Part shown: positions 27,805-41,175 of the stretch, in pieces
Numbering within the stretch: position 1 is the first letter of the stretch
Layout: every line of letters starts with the position of its first letter
Assembly (NCBI RefSeq): GCF_027579695.1
Contig: NC_083577.1
Coordinates: forward strand, 62,026,741 to 62,090,740
Direction of reading: 5' to 3'
Source of the DNA: Neoarius graeffei
Taxonomy: Eukaryota; Chordata; Actinopteri; Siluriformes; Ariidae
DNA length: 64,000 nt
Translations under genes and position numbers: made by a program
Notes under the pieces: model-generated
Told to the model about the DNA's origin: nothing
Databases searched by the model: none
Seen by the model: only the letters and a program-made list of their open reading frames with translations

Positions 27805-29277
27805 ATGCAGAAAGCCACTTATTATGACAACTCTGGACTTTTTGGAGGCTATTCATACTCAAAGTCAGACTCATACGCGTATGGGCCAGCCCATCAATCC
27901 TATCCCACCTCCAGCATAGAAAATGACTATCAGGGTCCCATCTGTTCCGTGCAATCTACAACGGTCCGGCCGCCGGTGCACAAAAACAGCGACATCAATG
28001 GCAGCTGTATGCGACCAAATGGCAGCCAAGGCAGCCAACCAGAGAGCGTTGGTGACCAACAACAAGCGCCTCCTTTAGCACCCACCTCACCCAACTCAAG
28101 CAGCACCACCACTCAGAAAAAGAAATCTCCCAACAACAGTGGCTCCAACACTGCCACGTCAGTCATCACCAAGCAAATATTCCCATGGATGAAGGAGACA
28201 CGTCAGAACTCAAAACAGAAAAGTACCAACTGCACAACTCCAGGTATAGCCATATGTGAACATGTATTAGTCCACGTGGTGGCTAGTATGGGATGATTGT
28301 TTGGAGTGAGGAAGGGACTGGTCTAATGCATTAATGACGGGTTCTCAGGTGGCAGCATAATATTTACTTGCAGTAAAAATAGCCTATCCAATTGATTGCA
28401 AGTCACTCTTATCCCAAGTATTTAAATCACTTCATATGCTACACAGAATGAATTAAGATGTGAACATAGTTTGTTTGACGTGCTGTTTATATCTCTAAAA
28501 CATTGAATTTTAAAACTATCCATTTCAGGAGACACCTGCGATGACAAAAGTCCACCCGGTCCGGCCTCCAAGCGAGTGCGCACTGCTTACACCAGCGCCC
28601 AGCTCGTGGAGCTCGAGAAAGAATTCCACTTTAATCGCTATTTATGCCGCCCACGAAGAGTCGAGATGGCCAATCTGCTCAATCTCACCGAGCGCCAAAT
28701 AAAGATCTGGTTTCAAAACAGGAGAATGAAGTACAAAAAGGATCAGAAATCCAAGGGAATAATGCACTCTCCCTTAGGACACTCTCCGGACAGAAGCCCG
28801 CCGCTAAGTGGGCCCAATCACGTTGGATATTCTGGTCAGCTTCCAAATGTAAACAGCCTGAACTATGATGCTCCGTCTCCTCCGTCCTTTGCCAAACCTC
28901 AGCAAAACATGTACGGCTTGGCTGCGTACACGGCGCCGTTGGGCGGCTGTATACCACAGCAAAAAAGGTACCCGGGTGCAGAGTATGAGCACCACGGCAT
29001 GCAAGGGAACGGAAGCTTTGCCAGTGCTAATTTGCAAGGCAGTCCTGTGTATGTTGGGGGGAATTTTGTTGATTCGATGCCAGCTTCGGGCCCGATGTTC
29101 AACCTCGGTCACCTTCCTCATCCTTCATCCGCCAGTGTGGACTATAGTTGTGCTGCTCAGATTCCGGGCAACCACCATCATGGACCGTGTGACCCTCACC
29201 CCACATACACAGACCTCAGCTCTCACCACGCTTCTCAGGGAAGGCTGCAGGAAGCGCCGAAACTTACTCATTTGTAA
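27805..29277 (+). CDS. hoxd3a: Homeobox protein Hox-D3a (two coding exons)
   Basis: Group-3 HOX transcription factor, 395 aa, acting in hindbrain, pharyngeal and cervical patterning. Exon 1 is 27805-28243 and exon 2 is 28529-29277, with a 285-bp phase-1 intron (donor GTATAG, acceptor ATCCATTTCAG). The start [20 protein letters not shown] is the Hox3 N-terminus. A Ser/Thr/Asn-rich stretch leads to the hexapeptide [15 protein letters not shown] (FPWM at 126-129). The homeodomain is residues 160-219 ([53 protein letters not shown]). The ~175-residue C-terminal domain, rich in Pro, Ser and Gly and ending THL, is peculiar to group 3 and accounts for the long protein. A spliced non-coding leader is likely upstream. 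Confidence 0.97.
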
Positions 29278-30480
29278 GGATCTCACGTGCGTGTGCCCAA
29301 GCGAAGTGTCGCTTTTTATTACCTCATGAGTTAAAAGTAATTTATATAACTACACTTCGAGAGAGACACAATGTATTACTCCTGTATTATTATTGATAGT
29401 ACTATTACTGCTATGACTGTAACAATTTTTAAGCTGTGGTCCATATCTCCTGACTGTTGAAGAAGCGACAGAGTGTTTGTTGTCAGTCGTTCAGATCTTG
29501 AAAGAGCAGTGCGTAAAATGAAGGAAATTTCATATCTTATTACTTGAAGGTAAGTTCTGTAGATTTTACAATATTAGGCTCCCATCTTTATAGGGATGGA
29601 ATTTGTAGGGAAAAAAAATCATTGCCATTGTTAAGTCGTCTGTTAGTCATTGGTACCTATGAATCAGTTCACACTAAAAGTGTCATTATTTATTATTTTC
29701 ATGAGATTGTATGGCAAACATTTATCACTATTGTATATTTATTATTTATGACTTTTGTAACACATATTATTTATGTTTTCATGGATTATTTATATGGATT
29801 ATAGTAAAAAAAAAAAAATATGCAACCTAATTGGGAAGATTGCGTGCGGCATTATCAACACAAACAAAACGACAACACGTGACTGGTGTATTTCTTTCTT
29901 TCTTTCTTTCTTTCGCTGCAGCAACTCGAAAAAAGACAGTAAAGGATTTACGTGGTGGTGTTTTTTTCAAATGAAAATCTGGCACATTTTTTGTTCTCAC
30001 ATCTTTGCCCTAATCACCCATAACAAATTTTGTTTTGTGAGTGAATAGTCCACACGCAAATTGACGAAATGATAACGATATGGAAATGTTATATTTTATT
30101 GTGTTATAGATTTTGTAAATAAAGTGCTTAAACTGAATGAGTGAAATCATATTTGTGTTATCATGCATTTATTTTATTCAAGATATAATAAGCTGGACAT
30201 ACAAACCTGTATGTCTAATGTTAATATTACCTCATTCCCACCCAGGATACCCTCTCTCATAACGTATGAGACCAAGACGCCATTTTGAAATGATATGGAC
30301 AGTAAACAAAGAAGGCAGGGCTTGGCGCGCCCCGTGCGCATCCTCGGTTGCCATTCAGAAATAATATAGCCTGAAGAGCATAAAACTATAAAGGTATTTA
30401 TGCGAATAAACAACTATTTCACGGTTAAATCAATTTTAACATGGGAAATGCACTAATTACATACTAATGCTGATTAATAC
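29278..30480. other. hoxd3a 3' UTR and 3' flank
   Basis: AT-rich sequence. An AATAAA at 30118-30123, 841 bp after the stop codon, is the best polyadenylation signal and would give a 3' UTR of about 0.86 kb. No gene is seen to 30480, where a (CA)n(TA)n microsatellite (~30485-30579) begins. Confidence 0.6.
30118..30123 (+). terminator. Candidate hoxd3a polyadenylation signal
   Basis: AATAAA in the context TTTTGTAAATAAAGTGCTT, followed by a TGTGTT-rich element within ~35 bp, a typical cleavage site layout. Confidence 0.55.
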
Positions 30481-30581
<101 letters not shown>

Positions 30582-31496
30582 AGAGAGAGGGAGAGAGAGA
30601 GATTTATCATGATGTCACATGATGGAACTGACGCAAATATTATATATATTACATGGTTGCGTGAAGATATGAAGTTTATCTGAGTGGTGAATGGTGAGCA
30701 AAGTGAATAAGTGAAATATTTTTCAACACAAGAAGATGAATTTCATATCTTTGCACCGCCATGTAACATTCTTTATATTATATAGACACATTAAAAAAAA
30801 CCCGCAAGTTAAGCAAAATTATTTTTTATTTTAACCGGTTCACCATTTTGACAACGCATGTCTAGTCAGCGGGAAAACACTGGGAATGATTTTATCGATA
30901 CCCTCACGAGTGAAGATATTTGAAATTATTATACATACAGGACACTTTTTCGATGGAATAAAAACATTTATTTTTTTCATGGTCCAAATCCTGTGCTCTG
31001 ATTGGCTGGCCAGTGGGTCCATATCCTACGGTATGGACCCCGGTTACGGACCTCTGGTGACTTGCTCGTTCACAACAACAACAAACATAGGAGCATTTTT
31101 GTCAACATTTATTTTCGCATTTCACAGGAGAATAGCATTAATTTTACAGCATGGATAGCGATAAAGACAGTCTTCACAGCGAAAGCGAGTTTTACTACCC
31201 TGAGGAAGAAGAAATAAAATAAAACATTTCAGGAGAAAGCTAAAAACCTCTAACTTGCTAACGCTGAGCAAAAACATGGCTGAATCCTGAATGACTCCGA
31301 TTTGTATAAATAGAGGACTACATAGGTGGCAAAATGTAGTTTTTTTCCTGCCATGGATGTGCACTTGTATACCGAGGAGGAAGCCATTTGCATTACAGCC
31401 ATGAATGAGGATTCAAAATGGCGGCTCGGCTCGGTTTTCCCTTTCGGGCACTCTCTTTTTCTGTTAGAATTTGGTAAAGAAAAAAATAAATATATT

Positions 31497-31638
31497 ATTT
31501 ACTGGCTTAAGGTCGATCCGTATGGTGAAATACCGTGATCTTGGCCTTGAATACTGACCTCGGCCCAGAGGGCCTCGGTCAGTACGTTCAAGACCTTGGT
31601 CACGGTATTTCACGATACGGACCTCCCAGCTGGTAAAT
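31497..31638. repeat. 142-bp inverted repeat
   Basis: Arms of ~66 bp (31497-31566 and 31569-31638) pair with a few mismatches; both carry GAAATACCGTGA and CTGACC-CGGCCC segments, meeting at GGCCCAGAGGGCC. It looks like a fold-back (MITE) unit inserted in the composite element around it. Confidence 0.8.
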
Positions 31639-31673
31639 AACATATATTCTATTCCCTTCTAGCAGGTTTCATT

Positions 31674-31768
31674 CATTTGGTTTGAGAGCATGCAATATTG
31701 TTAGCATATCGCTTATCCTATGTGTATTACAGCATGCTACCCAATGGAGAATGAATGTTGAATATGGT
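31674..31768 (+). repeat. 95-bp direct repeat, left copy
   Basis: Begins TCATTTGGTTTGAGAGCATG and ends near GAATGTTGAATATG. It is repeated almost exactly at 32537-32627 in the same orientation, with only a handful of substitutions. Confidence 0.8.
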
Positions 31769-32085
31769 TTACGATATTGCATGGTTGTCAAGACAACATG
31801 ATGTCACATGGTGGAACTGACGCGAATATTCAATGAGAAAGTTTTCTGTTGGGCATACAGGAGCATTTCTTTGTTCGCCGGCAGCACCCGCAATAAACTG
31901 TCGCAGTGAATTGAAAATGCCATAAGATACATATTACATGTAAAACTTCCATGCGAGGAGCGACAGTGACAATTTTTAAACAAACATGGCTACCAGGTTT
32001 TTTCTGTCGAATGTGTATGTATGTATGTATGTATGTATGTATGTATAATAATAATAATAATAATAATAATAATTATTATTATTAT

Positions 32086-32225
32086 TATTATTGCTGGCTT
32101 TTTCATGGTATATCAGATATATCCCATTCAGCTAGCATAATACTGAACTCGTCTTCTACTTGTTCAATATCATGCTAGCTGAATGGAATATATCTGATAT
32201 ACCACTCAACGCCAGCCAATATTAT
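32086..32225. mobile_element. 140-bp fold-back MITE
   Basis: Arms pair over ~55 bp: TTGCTGGC-TTT...TGGTATATCAGATATAT and CATTCAGCTAGCAT on the left are mirrored by ATGCTAGCTGAATG and ATATATCTGATATACCA...GCCAGCCAAT on the right. The spacer is ~25 bp (GTCTTCTACTTG). It is preceded by (AAT)n(ATT)n and (TATG)n runs at ~32014-32091. Confidence 0.75.
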
Positions 32226-32492
32226 TTAAATTAGTCACTCAGATCAGCGATGGATTTCGTATGAAAAATACGAGTTTTTTAGCACAAGAAAAAAAACTTC
32301 ATATCTTCAAGCCAACATGTAATTTTCTTTTTATTATACAGACAAACAAAACCTATGCAAGTTAATCAAAATCGATCAATCAAGTTCATTGATTTCCTCA
32401 CGAGTGAAGATATGGAAAACATGTTACTCAGTGTCCCAGATGTATTTCGTATGAAAAGTACTAGTTGCGTATTTCCCAGTAAAACACTTGTA

Positions 32493-32673
32493 ATTAATTA
32501 ATTAATTAATTAATTAATTAATTAATTAATTAATTAGATCATTTGGTTTGAGAGCATGCAATATTGTTAGCATATTGCTTATCCTATGTGTATTACATCA
32601 TGCTACCCTATGGAGAATGAACGTTGAATATGTAATTAATTAATTAATTAATTAATTAATTAATTAATTAATA
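32493..32673. repeat. Second 95-bp direct-repeat copy between two (TAAT)n arrays
   Basis: (TAAT)n runs lie at ~32490-32537 and ~32628-32673. Between them 32537-32627 repeats 31674-31768. The arrangement suggests the duplicated piece was inserted into an existing (TAAT)n tract, or that the tract expanded on both sides. Confidence 0.8.
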
Positions 32674-32910
32674 GTACGTACAACAGTCGTGCAATTAAAA
32701 GACATTTAGATATCCAGGTTAAGACTGCAACTTATCTACGCATTATGTTCTTTAAAAATAACAAAAATACTGTTTGATATCATAAAACAATTGGGCTACT
32801 GCAGAAAACAGTTTTTATAAACGCATTATCAAATACCCTGCGACAATTTAAAGCTACTCAACTAAATATTGCGTCTCTTCAATATCATCCAACAAATACC
32901 TCTGTATAAC

Positions 32911-32984
32911 TTATTGTCAGGTTATAAGTTGGATTTAAATAAATATAAATATTTATTTAAATCCACCTTATAACCTGACAATAA
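32911..32984. repeat. 74-bp nearly perfect palindrome
   Basis: Arms of 36 bp (starting TTATTGTCAGGTTATAAG) mirror each other with essentially no loop and a single mismatch that would be a G-U pair in RNA. It could be a tiny MITE or a hairpin RNA. It lies 2.5 kb upstream of hoxd1a. Confidence 0.85.
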
Positions 32985-33049
32985 ATAGCACTGAGAATAG
33001 AAGCATTTCTACACATTGCTAGTTTTATAGGCATGGCAATCCTTCTCTG

Positions 33050-33350
33050 ACTGAATGGCTCTCTCACCCGCCTCCCCCCTAGCGAGGTATTTCAAAGCTC
33101 ATTAATCAAAAACTCGCCGCTTTCAGCCTCGCCGCTGATTCCACCTCCGTATGAACAAAGCTTTTGCATTCCCAACTCTAGAAACACATTTCAAACTGCG
33201 AGAGGCCAAACTTTATCTCAAGAAAAGGAGTGTGACAGCATGCTTGCGGTGCAATCAGAGCACGGATAAGTGAAGGCTGGAGATCTTAAAGCTACATAGT
33301 GGGGATGAGACGCTCACTGGTTTACTCCGCAAAGGGGTAGGTACACCATA
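33050..33350. promoter_or_regulatory. GC-richer block upstream of hoxd1a, candidate enhancer or leader exon
   Basis: Unlike the AT-rich surroundings, this block is balanced in composition and has few simple repeats. It contains CATTAATCA, CTGATTCCACC and GTGTGACAGCATG sites of HOX/PBX/MEIS type, and ends in a donor-like AAAGGGGTAGGTAC. It may be a hoxd1a enhancer or the first exon of a long transcript. Role inferred. Confidence 0.35.
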
Positions 33351-35440
33351 TTTACACTTCATAAAGACTGTTTAAGATGCTTTTTCAAAGTAACTAAATA
33401 TTCATCCGAAATAGCTCGATAATGGTTACTGCTCAATACCCTAAGCTATTGCACAAAATAGAATAGAAATGACGAGTTTCAAATGGAATGTTACAGAAAA
33501 TATTTTAGTCTGAATTTGGGCATGTCTCACAGGTTTTCGTTTCCCACGGCCCTACCGTTTTGGTCAATGCACAATAATGGCAGCCATTTTCCTACATCAT
33601 TAATGAATTGGTGGTTCTAAATTGCCTTATCCGGATAGTCCTGGCAAAGAAAATTACTCTGCCAGCCTTTTGACATCGGAAGTGATCACAGTAAGTTGTG
33701 ACAGAAAGGTCTTTCTCACAGATAGAGAAAAATAATGAAAGACAAGGCATGTGTTAAATCTGCAGGGGTTCGGGTTATTTTATAGCCAGACGACATATGA
33801 GATGAGATTATGTTGCTCTAGAAAGTCTAATAGTTCGAGCTTCTATCTGAAACACTGTGATTTATCATAGTGAGACCGGGATCAGCTGAAATAAACAGGT
33901 ACTTAAAATAGGAATAAGGCTGAATAACTGAATAACTAAAGTTGGATTTAAGATTAAAAAAAGGAGTTGGGTATGCACCTACTAAACTAACTTTATGAAT
34001 GAGTTATTTTAGCTTCGTTTACAACGTATTAACTTCTCAGAGCTCAAATGAAGTAAAAGAGCATGAACATTACAGTAATATGAATTCTAATTAGAAAAGG
34101 GAAAAATACCTGAAAGTAGTTTTGCTGTCGTTTTATAGCCACAGTGGTTCCTGACCTCTTAAACTGGCTGCACTAACACAGGCCCTATGTTTAATATTAC
34201 TTGGAAACTAAGTTCAAAATGAGATGGAATTAAGTAGGCGTGCTGAGCAATTATTTGAAAGTAGCTAATGCACACTCCTTCTACTAATAATGCTAGTGTA
34301 TTTAGTACCCTATTTTCCCAAAAATAAAAAAGAGCCATTTTAGCTCTTACAAAGTCCTTCATAAATTAGCCTACAGTCCTACCTATTTAGGTACATTATT
34401 AGCCTATCTTGCATGATATCGTGTTCTATAGAATAAAATGCTTATGCTTATTCTATATCGTGTTCTACAGAATAAAATGCTTAAGGATTGAAACAGGCTT
34501 CAGAGAGCTATAGCTTAATAAGCTATACACTAGTGCAGGAAACATCGATGCAAAAAAAAACCCCTTGAAATATAGACTTGGAAATGAGCATGCACTTGTG
34601 GCCTCAAATTATAATTGTATAGTCAGAGTGCACTTTTTGGAAGGGCAAAAGGATACTGATAAAATAGTAGGTTGAGCCAGTTGGTCTAATTTAAATAATT
34701 AACTTAGAGCGACCAATTCTCTCTCATATAAGACAAAGAGGTTACAGAACAGTGTGAGACGTAACTGCTGTCGACAGTGTTGGGCCGCTTAAGACTAATC
34801 ACATATAGTGCGTAATTGTTATGCGAGGACTAAGCCCAAGGAAAAAAAATGCATTATGGCTGAAGCTGCCATGTAGTAAGTGGCAGAGCAAAATACCTCC
34901 CCTCACAATTTAAGGAAAACATTAACCCATAGATGAATAGCTTATGCATTTGAGTGGGAACGGTGAAGGCTAGTTTAATCTCACTAGCCTGATTAATGAG
35001 CTGTTAAAACGTACAGAGCAGTAGGCATGAAAGTCTATGAGGAGACTGCAGTGAGTAATAAAGAAGACCAATCCGAAATAAGCAAAGTATCTTTTAAAAA
35101 CTTAATTAAACTGTGTGTTGCATATATTTAGCTTGTGAGTTTAGTTAGCGTTTTTCAAAAAAATTTTTGGGAAAAGTAGGCTAAAATTAGAAAGAGGTAG
35201 CAAGTAGCAAGCAATAATATGAGATATAAGCTTAAATATTAGTCTGTGAAAGTTGTAGCTCAACAGGATAAACGCAGAAGGCAGAACACAGATCTGTGGT
35301 TCGATTGGTTGGGAGGGCAAGTCCACGCCCCTTTTAGTGGTGGGCATTATTTACATGTTGAGCCTCAAAATACAGTAAGGCATGAAGACAAGCGGCGGTG
35401 GCTATCATACACCCTTTGAACTGACCACCTAAGACTTGTA
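33351..35440. other. Intergenic DNA upstream of hoxd1a
   Basis: AT-rich DNA without recognisable genes. A short block at ~33530-33640 with CATTAATGAATTGG could be regulatory. The last ~170 bp before hoxd1a contain an inverted CCAAT box (CGATTGGTTGGGAGG, ~35298) and a CACGCCCC GC-box, a plausible proximal promoter. Confidence 0.5.
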
Positions 35441-36351
35441 ATGTCCTTGTATTCAGACTCAGGCGAAGGCATGTCTCTCAGGTCTAAATTCTGTCAGGTG
35501 GAGCAGCAGGGAGAGACCCAGGGGAGACTAGAGACAGGTATGGTGGACCATGTTATTCTGACATCGGATGTGCAATATAGCTCGAGTGGGTTTGAGGCGC
35601 CTCGGCCAAATGCTTTACTTAATGATGATAGATCCTGTGGAGCCTACGCTGAAGCTGAGGACTGCATTATACGTGCTCAGTTTATGAGCTCTGTATACTC
35701 AAGAAGCGCGTCGTTCTGTCTAAAGGAGTCTTGTCTCCACAGTACGGGCGAAGAACATGCTTTTATGCAGAACGGGAAAAGTTTACTCGCCTCTGATAGT
35801 TACCAAAGTTTTACACCGTCTCATGGGAGTTGTTTAATAACACTTCGGTCAGAGGACACGGGGGGTGCAGCGAACGGATTCGAATGGATGAAAACAAAAA
35901 GAAACAACCCTCAAAGTAAGTTTTAGGAATGATACCAGAGGGGCGTGTTTATCTGACAACATAATGCCTATAATGTTTTGCCCAACCTACGACTCATTTA
36001 CGGTGTAATATATTTGCAGGATGTTCACTAGCTTGCGGCTTGACTACAACAGCTCGCACCAGCTTTACTACTGGACAGGTGACTGAACTGGAGAAAGAGT
36101 TTCACTTTAATAAGTACATCAGCAGGCAGAGAAGAGCCGAGATGGCGAGCGCGCTGCATCTGAGCGACTCGCAAGTCAAGATCTGGTTCCAGAACAGAAG
36201 AATGAAGCAGAAGAAGCGTGAGAAGGAGGAGGGCCTTGTCCCGATTACGAGCTCCACAGAGCTGCACCCTTCCTCCACAGGCTCCCGGCCTGTTCACTTC
36301 CCCTGCTACTCATGCTATCATAAAAGTGCCTCTCTGCGAAAACCCATATAG
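35441..36351 (+). CDS. hoxd1a: Homeobox protein Hox-D1a (two coding exons)
   Basis: Labial-class (group 1) HOX transcription factor, 268 aa. Exon 1 is 35441-35915 and exon 2 is 36020-36351; the 104-bp phase-1 intron has donor GTAAGT and acceptor TATTTGCAG. The hexapeptide region is FEWMKTKRN (147-155), the group-1 form of YPWM. The homeodomain is residues 167-226 ([51 protein letters not shown]), with Arg5, Phe8, Trp48 and Asn51 all kept. MSLYSDS and KFC near the N-terminus recall HOXD1. Compared with mammalian HOXD1 (~328 aa) the N-terminal region and the linker from hexapeptide to homeodomain are short, and the N-terminal half is divergent. The gene looks intact. Zebrafish hoxda, as I recall, has no hoxd1, so retention here is notable. 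Confidence 0.92.
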
Positions 36352-37135
36352 CCTGTCTGTGCCAAATGCCCAAAGTGTTTGCACTATGTCAATTATTTGC
36401 TTGCACTATTTATAAATAAACTGATTAATAATTATATTTTTGCATTTTCTATTAATAATCTGTAAAAAGCAGGACCTTATTGCTAATTTGCCAAATGTAA
36501 AATTCAGTGCCTTTGAAAGCGTTTACTGTAATTCCTAATATTTAATTTCTTCCAAGGACCACGAATGTATTTTTTTTTAAAGTTGTGTAATGTTCTTACT
36601 ATAGCTATAACAGATGCAGTGTCTTGAGAAAAGCTTGTCTATGTTTAGATTATTAACATGGAATGTACTGTATATCAGAACTAACACTATTGTTATAATA
36701 AATAGAAACTATACTTCTATTGATGGTACAACAGTGCTGCTCATGTGTATCACTCTCAGGTTAGGACTGTGTAACATAGGACCTTAATTTTCCAGTTAGG
36801 TAAACTTATGTGGAGAAATGCAAAATGGAGAATCCTTGAAAAAAAAATCTCCCAGATAATAATTAGTAGCAAATATTCCAGTAAGTGTGAAGGTTGCGAA
36901 CACTAATTAACTAATTAATAGACGAATAGATACTTGTCAAATGCTCAAAAATAAGAAACAGATAAGCAACTCAAGTGGTGATCGAAACACAATGATTTTG
37001 TAACTTACCCACACAATACACATAGCCTTTACAAGATTAACGACAAAGCAATTAATTGTACCTTGGCTAGATTTATCTTTGAATATACTATAAAAAATTA
37101 AATCACTGCAAAACATCATATATGAAAACTTTGGT
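36352..37135. other. hoxd1a 3' UTR and flank
   Basis: AT-rich. An AATAAA at 36415-36420 (64 bp after the stop) is the nearest polyadenylation signal; another lies near 36698. No further Hox gene follows. Confidence 0.55.
36415..36420 (+). terminator. Candidate hoxd1a polyadenylation signal
   Basis: AATAAA within CTATTTATAAATAAACTG, 64 bp after the hoxd1a stop codon. A longer 3' UTR ending after ~36700 is equally possible. Confidence 0.45.
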
Positions 37136-37227
37136 TTAACCCTCTATGGTATGTATTATGATCGCAATGGGTAAAAAAAAATATTTGCAATGTTGCCTGA
37201 AGGTAACACCATACCATAGAGGGTTAA
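37136..37227. mobile_element. 84-bp piggyBac-like MITE with TTAA duplication
   Basis: TTAA at 37136-37139 and 37224-37227 flank an 84-bp unit whose ends are inverted: CCCTCTATGGTATG on the left, ATACCATAGAGGG on the right. TTAA target duplications with CCC termini are typical of the piggyBac superfamily. Non-coding. Confidence 0.75.
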
Positions 37228-39010
<1,783 letters not shown>

Positions 39011-39013
39011 TAA

Positions 39014-39713
39014 GGCTACGTTTACATTAGACCGTATCTGTCTCGTTTTCTTCGCGGATGCACTGTCCGTTTACATTAAACCGCCTGGAAACGCCGGGAA
39101 ACGGGAATCCGCCAGCGTCCACGTATTCAATCCAGATCGTGTCAGCTCCGGTGCTGTGTAAACATTCAGAATACGCGGATACGCTGTGCTGAGCTCTAGC
39201 TGGCGTCTCATTGGACAACGTCACTGTGACATCCACCTTCCTGATTCGCTGGCGTTGGTCATGTGACGCGACTGCTGAAAAACGTCGCGGACTTCCACCT
39301 TGTATCACCTTTCATTAAAGAGTATAAAAGTATGAAAATACTGCAAATACTGATGCAAATACTGCCCATTGTGTAGTTATGATTGTCTTTAGGCTTGCCA
39401 TCCTTCCACTTGCAAGTGGTAAGTGATATGCACTGGGATCACACACACAGCGGCTCAGTCCCGAATCACTGCTTGTTCACTTCACTCGCGTGCTCTGTGA
39501 GCTGCGCAGGGCCGGAGTGCGCACCCTCCAGAGGGCACTCGCTGTTCAGGGCGGAGTGATTTGGAGCGCAGGATGCCTGCGGAGCCGAGCGTATCCGTGT
39601 ATTGGTATTGCTGTGTGCACGCAAATCGTGTATTGGTGTTGCTGTGTGCACACTAATCGTTTTAAAAACGTTAATCTGATGATCCATTGATACGGTCTAA
39701 TGTAAACATGGGC
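39014..39713. mobile_element. 700-bp non-autonomous DNA transposon (PIF/Harbinger-like?), copy 1
   Basis: Ends are inverted: GTTTACATTAGACCGTATC on the left and GATACGGTCTAATGTAAAC on the right. A 3-bp duplication TAA flanks it (39011-39013 and 39714-39716). The body is CG-rich (for example CTGTGCTGAGCTCTAGCTG) and matches a second copy at 56682-57419. Three-base TAA duplication fits PIF/Harbinger; there is no transposase. Confidence 0.75.
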
Positions 39714-39716
39714 TAA

Positions 39717-40650
39717 GACTTCCATGTCCCTTCCAGGTCATGTGGGATCAACACACAAGGACTATGTTGGGATAAGGGTGCTCATCACAGAGAGAAATAA
39801 ATGGGTAATTAGTGGTGGTGAGTCCATCACGATCCATGTTAAGGTCTTACAAAAATTGCTGATGGAAAGCTAATCTCTGTGGACTCGTATATTCAGTAGA
39901 AATGCACACGTGCACAAACACATTGTAAGATTTAGTTTTTCTCTTTTGATACCTGTCTATTAAATTATGTGACCATCACTTCTGAGTGATCCATGACTAT
40001 AAGCCATATAGAATTTTGCATTTCTTGAGAAATATTTATTTTGGTCTGAAAAATACGTTCCATAAGATCTATTTTTTTCAGAAGTGTGTCTGTCCAGCCA
40101 GCCACCCAGAGATGCCTCTGAGCAGATGAACAATGACATATGTTCATAAATAGATATCATAACCAAATTGTGACAATCTTTCCAATTAATGTGCAAAATA
40201 TTGGTTTTATATGTAAGCTAATGGTTGATTGTGTGGTCAGTTATGTCTAGGGACATGGTTTCTGTGATCCATGGAAAGAGAAAGAAGGAGCCAGGTTAAT
40301 CTTGCAAAGACAAGAATGTCACTACAGGTGTTTTGAATTCTTTGAGTTGCCAGAAGAGTAAGCATATGAAGATGCCTGCCACTGAAAAGATCTGACAATG
40401 AATAGACTGAAGGAACGTTAAGTTCACTGATATTTATTTTACTTTTCTGTTTCCTCAGTCAGTTTTTGTCATTAATTTTTCTCCAAAATTTTAATTTGTA
40501 CATCAAAAAATGTTTTGCTGGCTAACTCTTTGAACAACACTGATGTTGTTTGCTTGCTTATTTTTTTGTTTAGTTTTTTTGTTTAGTTTTTTTGTATTTT
40601 GGACTGATTTACCTTGAATTATGCAAGAACACATGAATAGGACCCCCCCC

Positions 40651-40681
<31 letters not shown>

Positions 40682-41104
40682 ACACACACAATCAATATTT
40701 GGGATATGTGTCACAATAACCATATGTTTATGATATGGGGGTATGATTATGATGAGTTTATGAAGCAGGAAATTTGTTAGATAAAATTACATAGAATGTT
40801 AAGTTAAAAGATTATGAATTCATAACAAAAGTTGATGTGGGTCATGTGTTTGTTTCAGGGTATCAAGTAGTATCCTAATGTTTTACATAATTCAATTATA
40901 GAACAAAATGAATAATCTGAGTTCTTGTAACAGACTATGGGAGTGGTCCAGTGCACACAGAACTAAAACACTGATTTTGAACTCAGTGCCCTACATCAGG
41001 AATAAATTTCTTATGTCATATCTATACTGTAGTGATAAATTCACATTGTACTATAGTGATGAATTCACACAGTTACAGTAGGTTGTATTTTAATCACAGA
41101 GCGT

Positions 41105-41175
<71 letters not shown>

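Larger units (their letters stand above)
30600..32490 (+). mobile_element. Composite inverted-repeat element, copy 1 (expanded)
   Basis: The left part (~30600-30985) matches 62485-62770, sharing for example TTCACCATTTTGA, CTAGTCAG-GGGAAAACACT and TTTCATATCTTTGCACC. The right part (~32250-32490) matches 63205-63440, sharing TTCATATCTTCAA, ATTTCCTCAC and CCCAGTAAAACACT-like segments. Between them this copy has extra DNA, including the hairpins at 31497-31638 and 32086-32225. It is non-coding and non-autonomous. The superfamily is unknown to me; edges are approximate. It sits between hoxd3a and hoxd1a. Confidence 0.6.
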
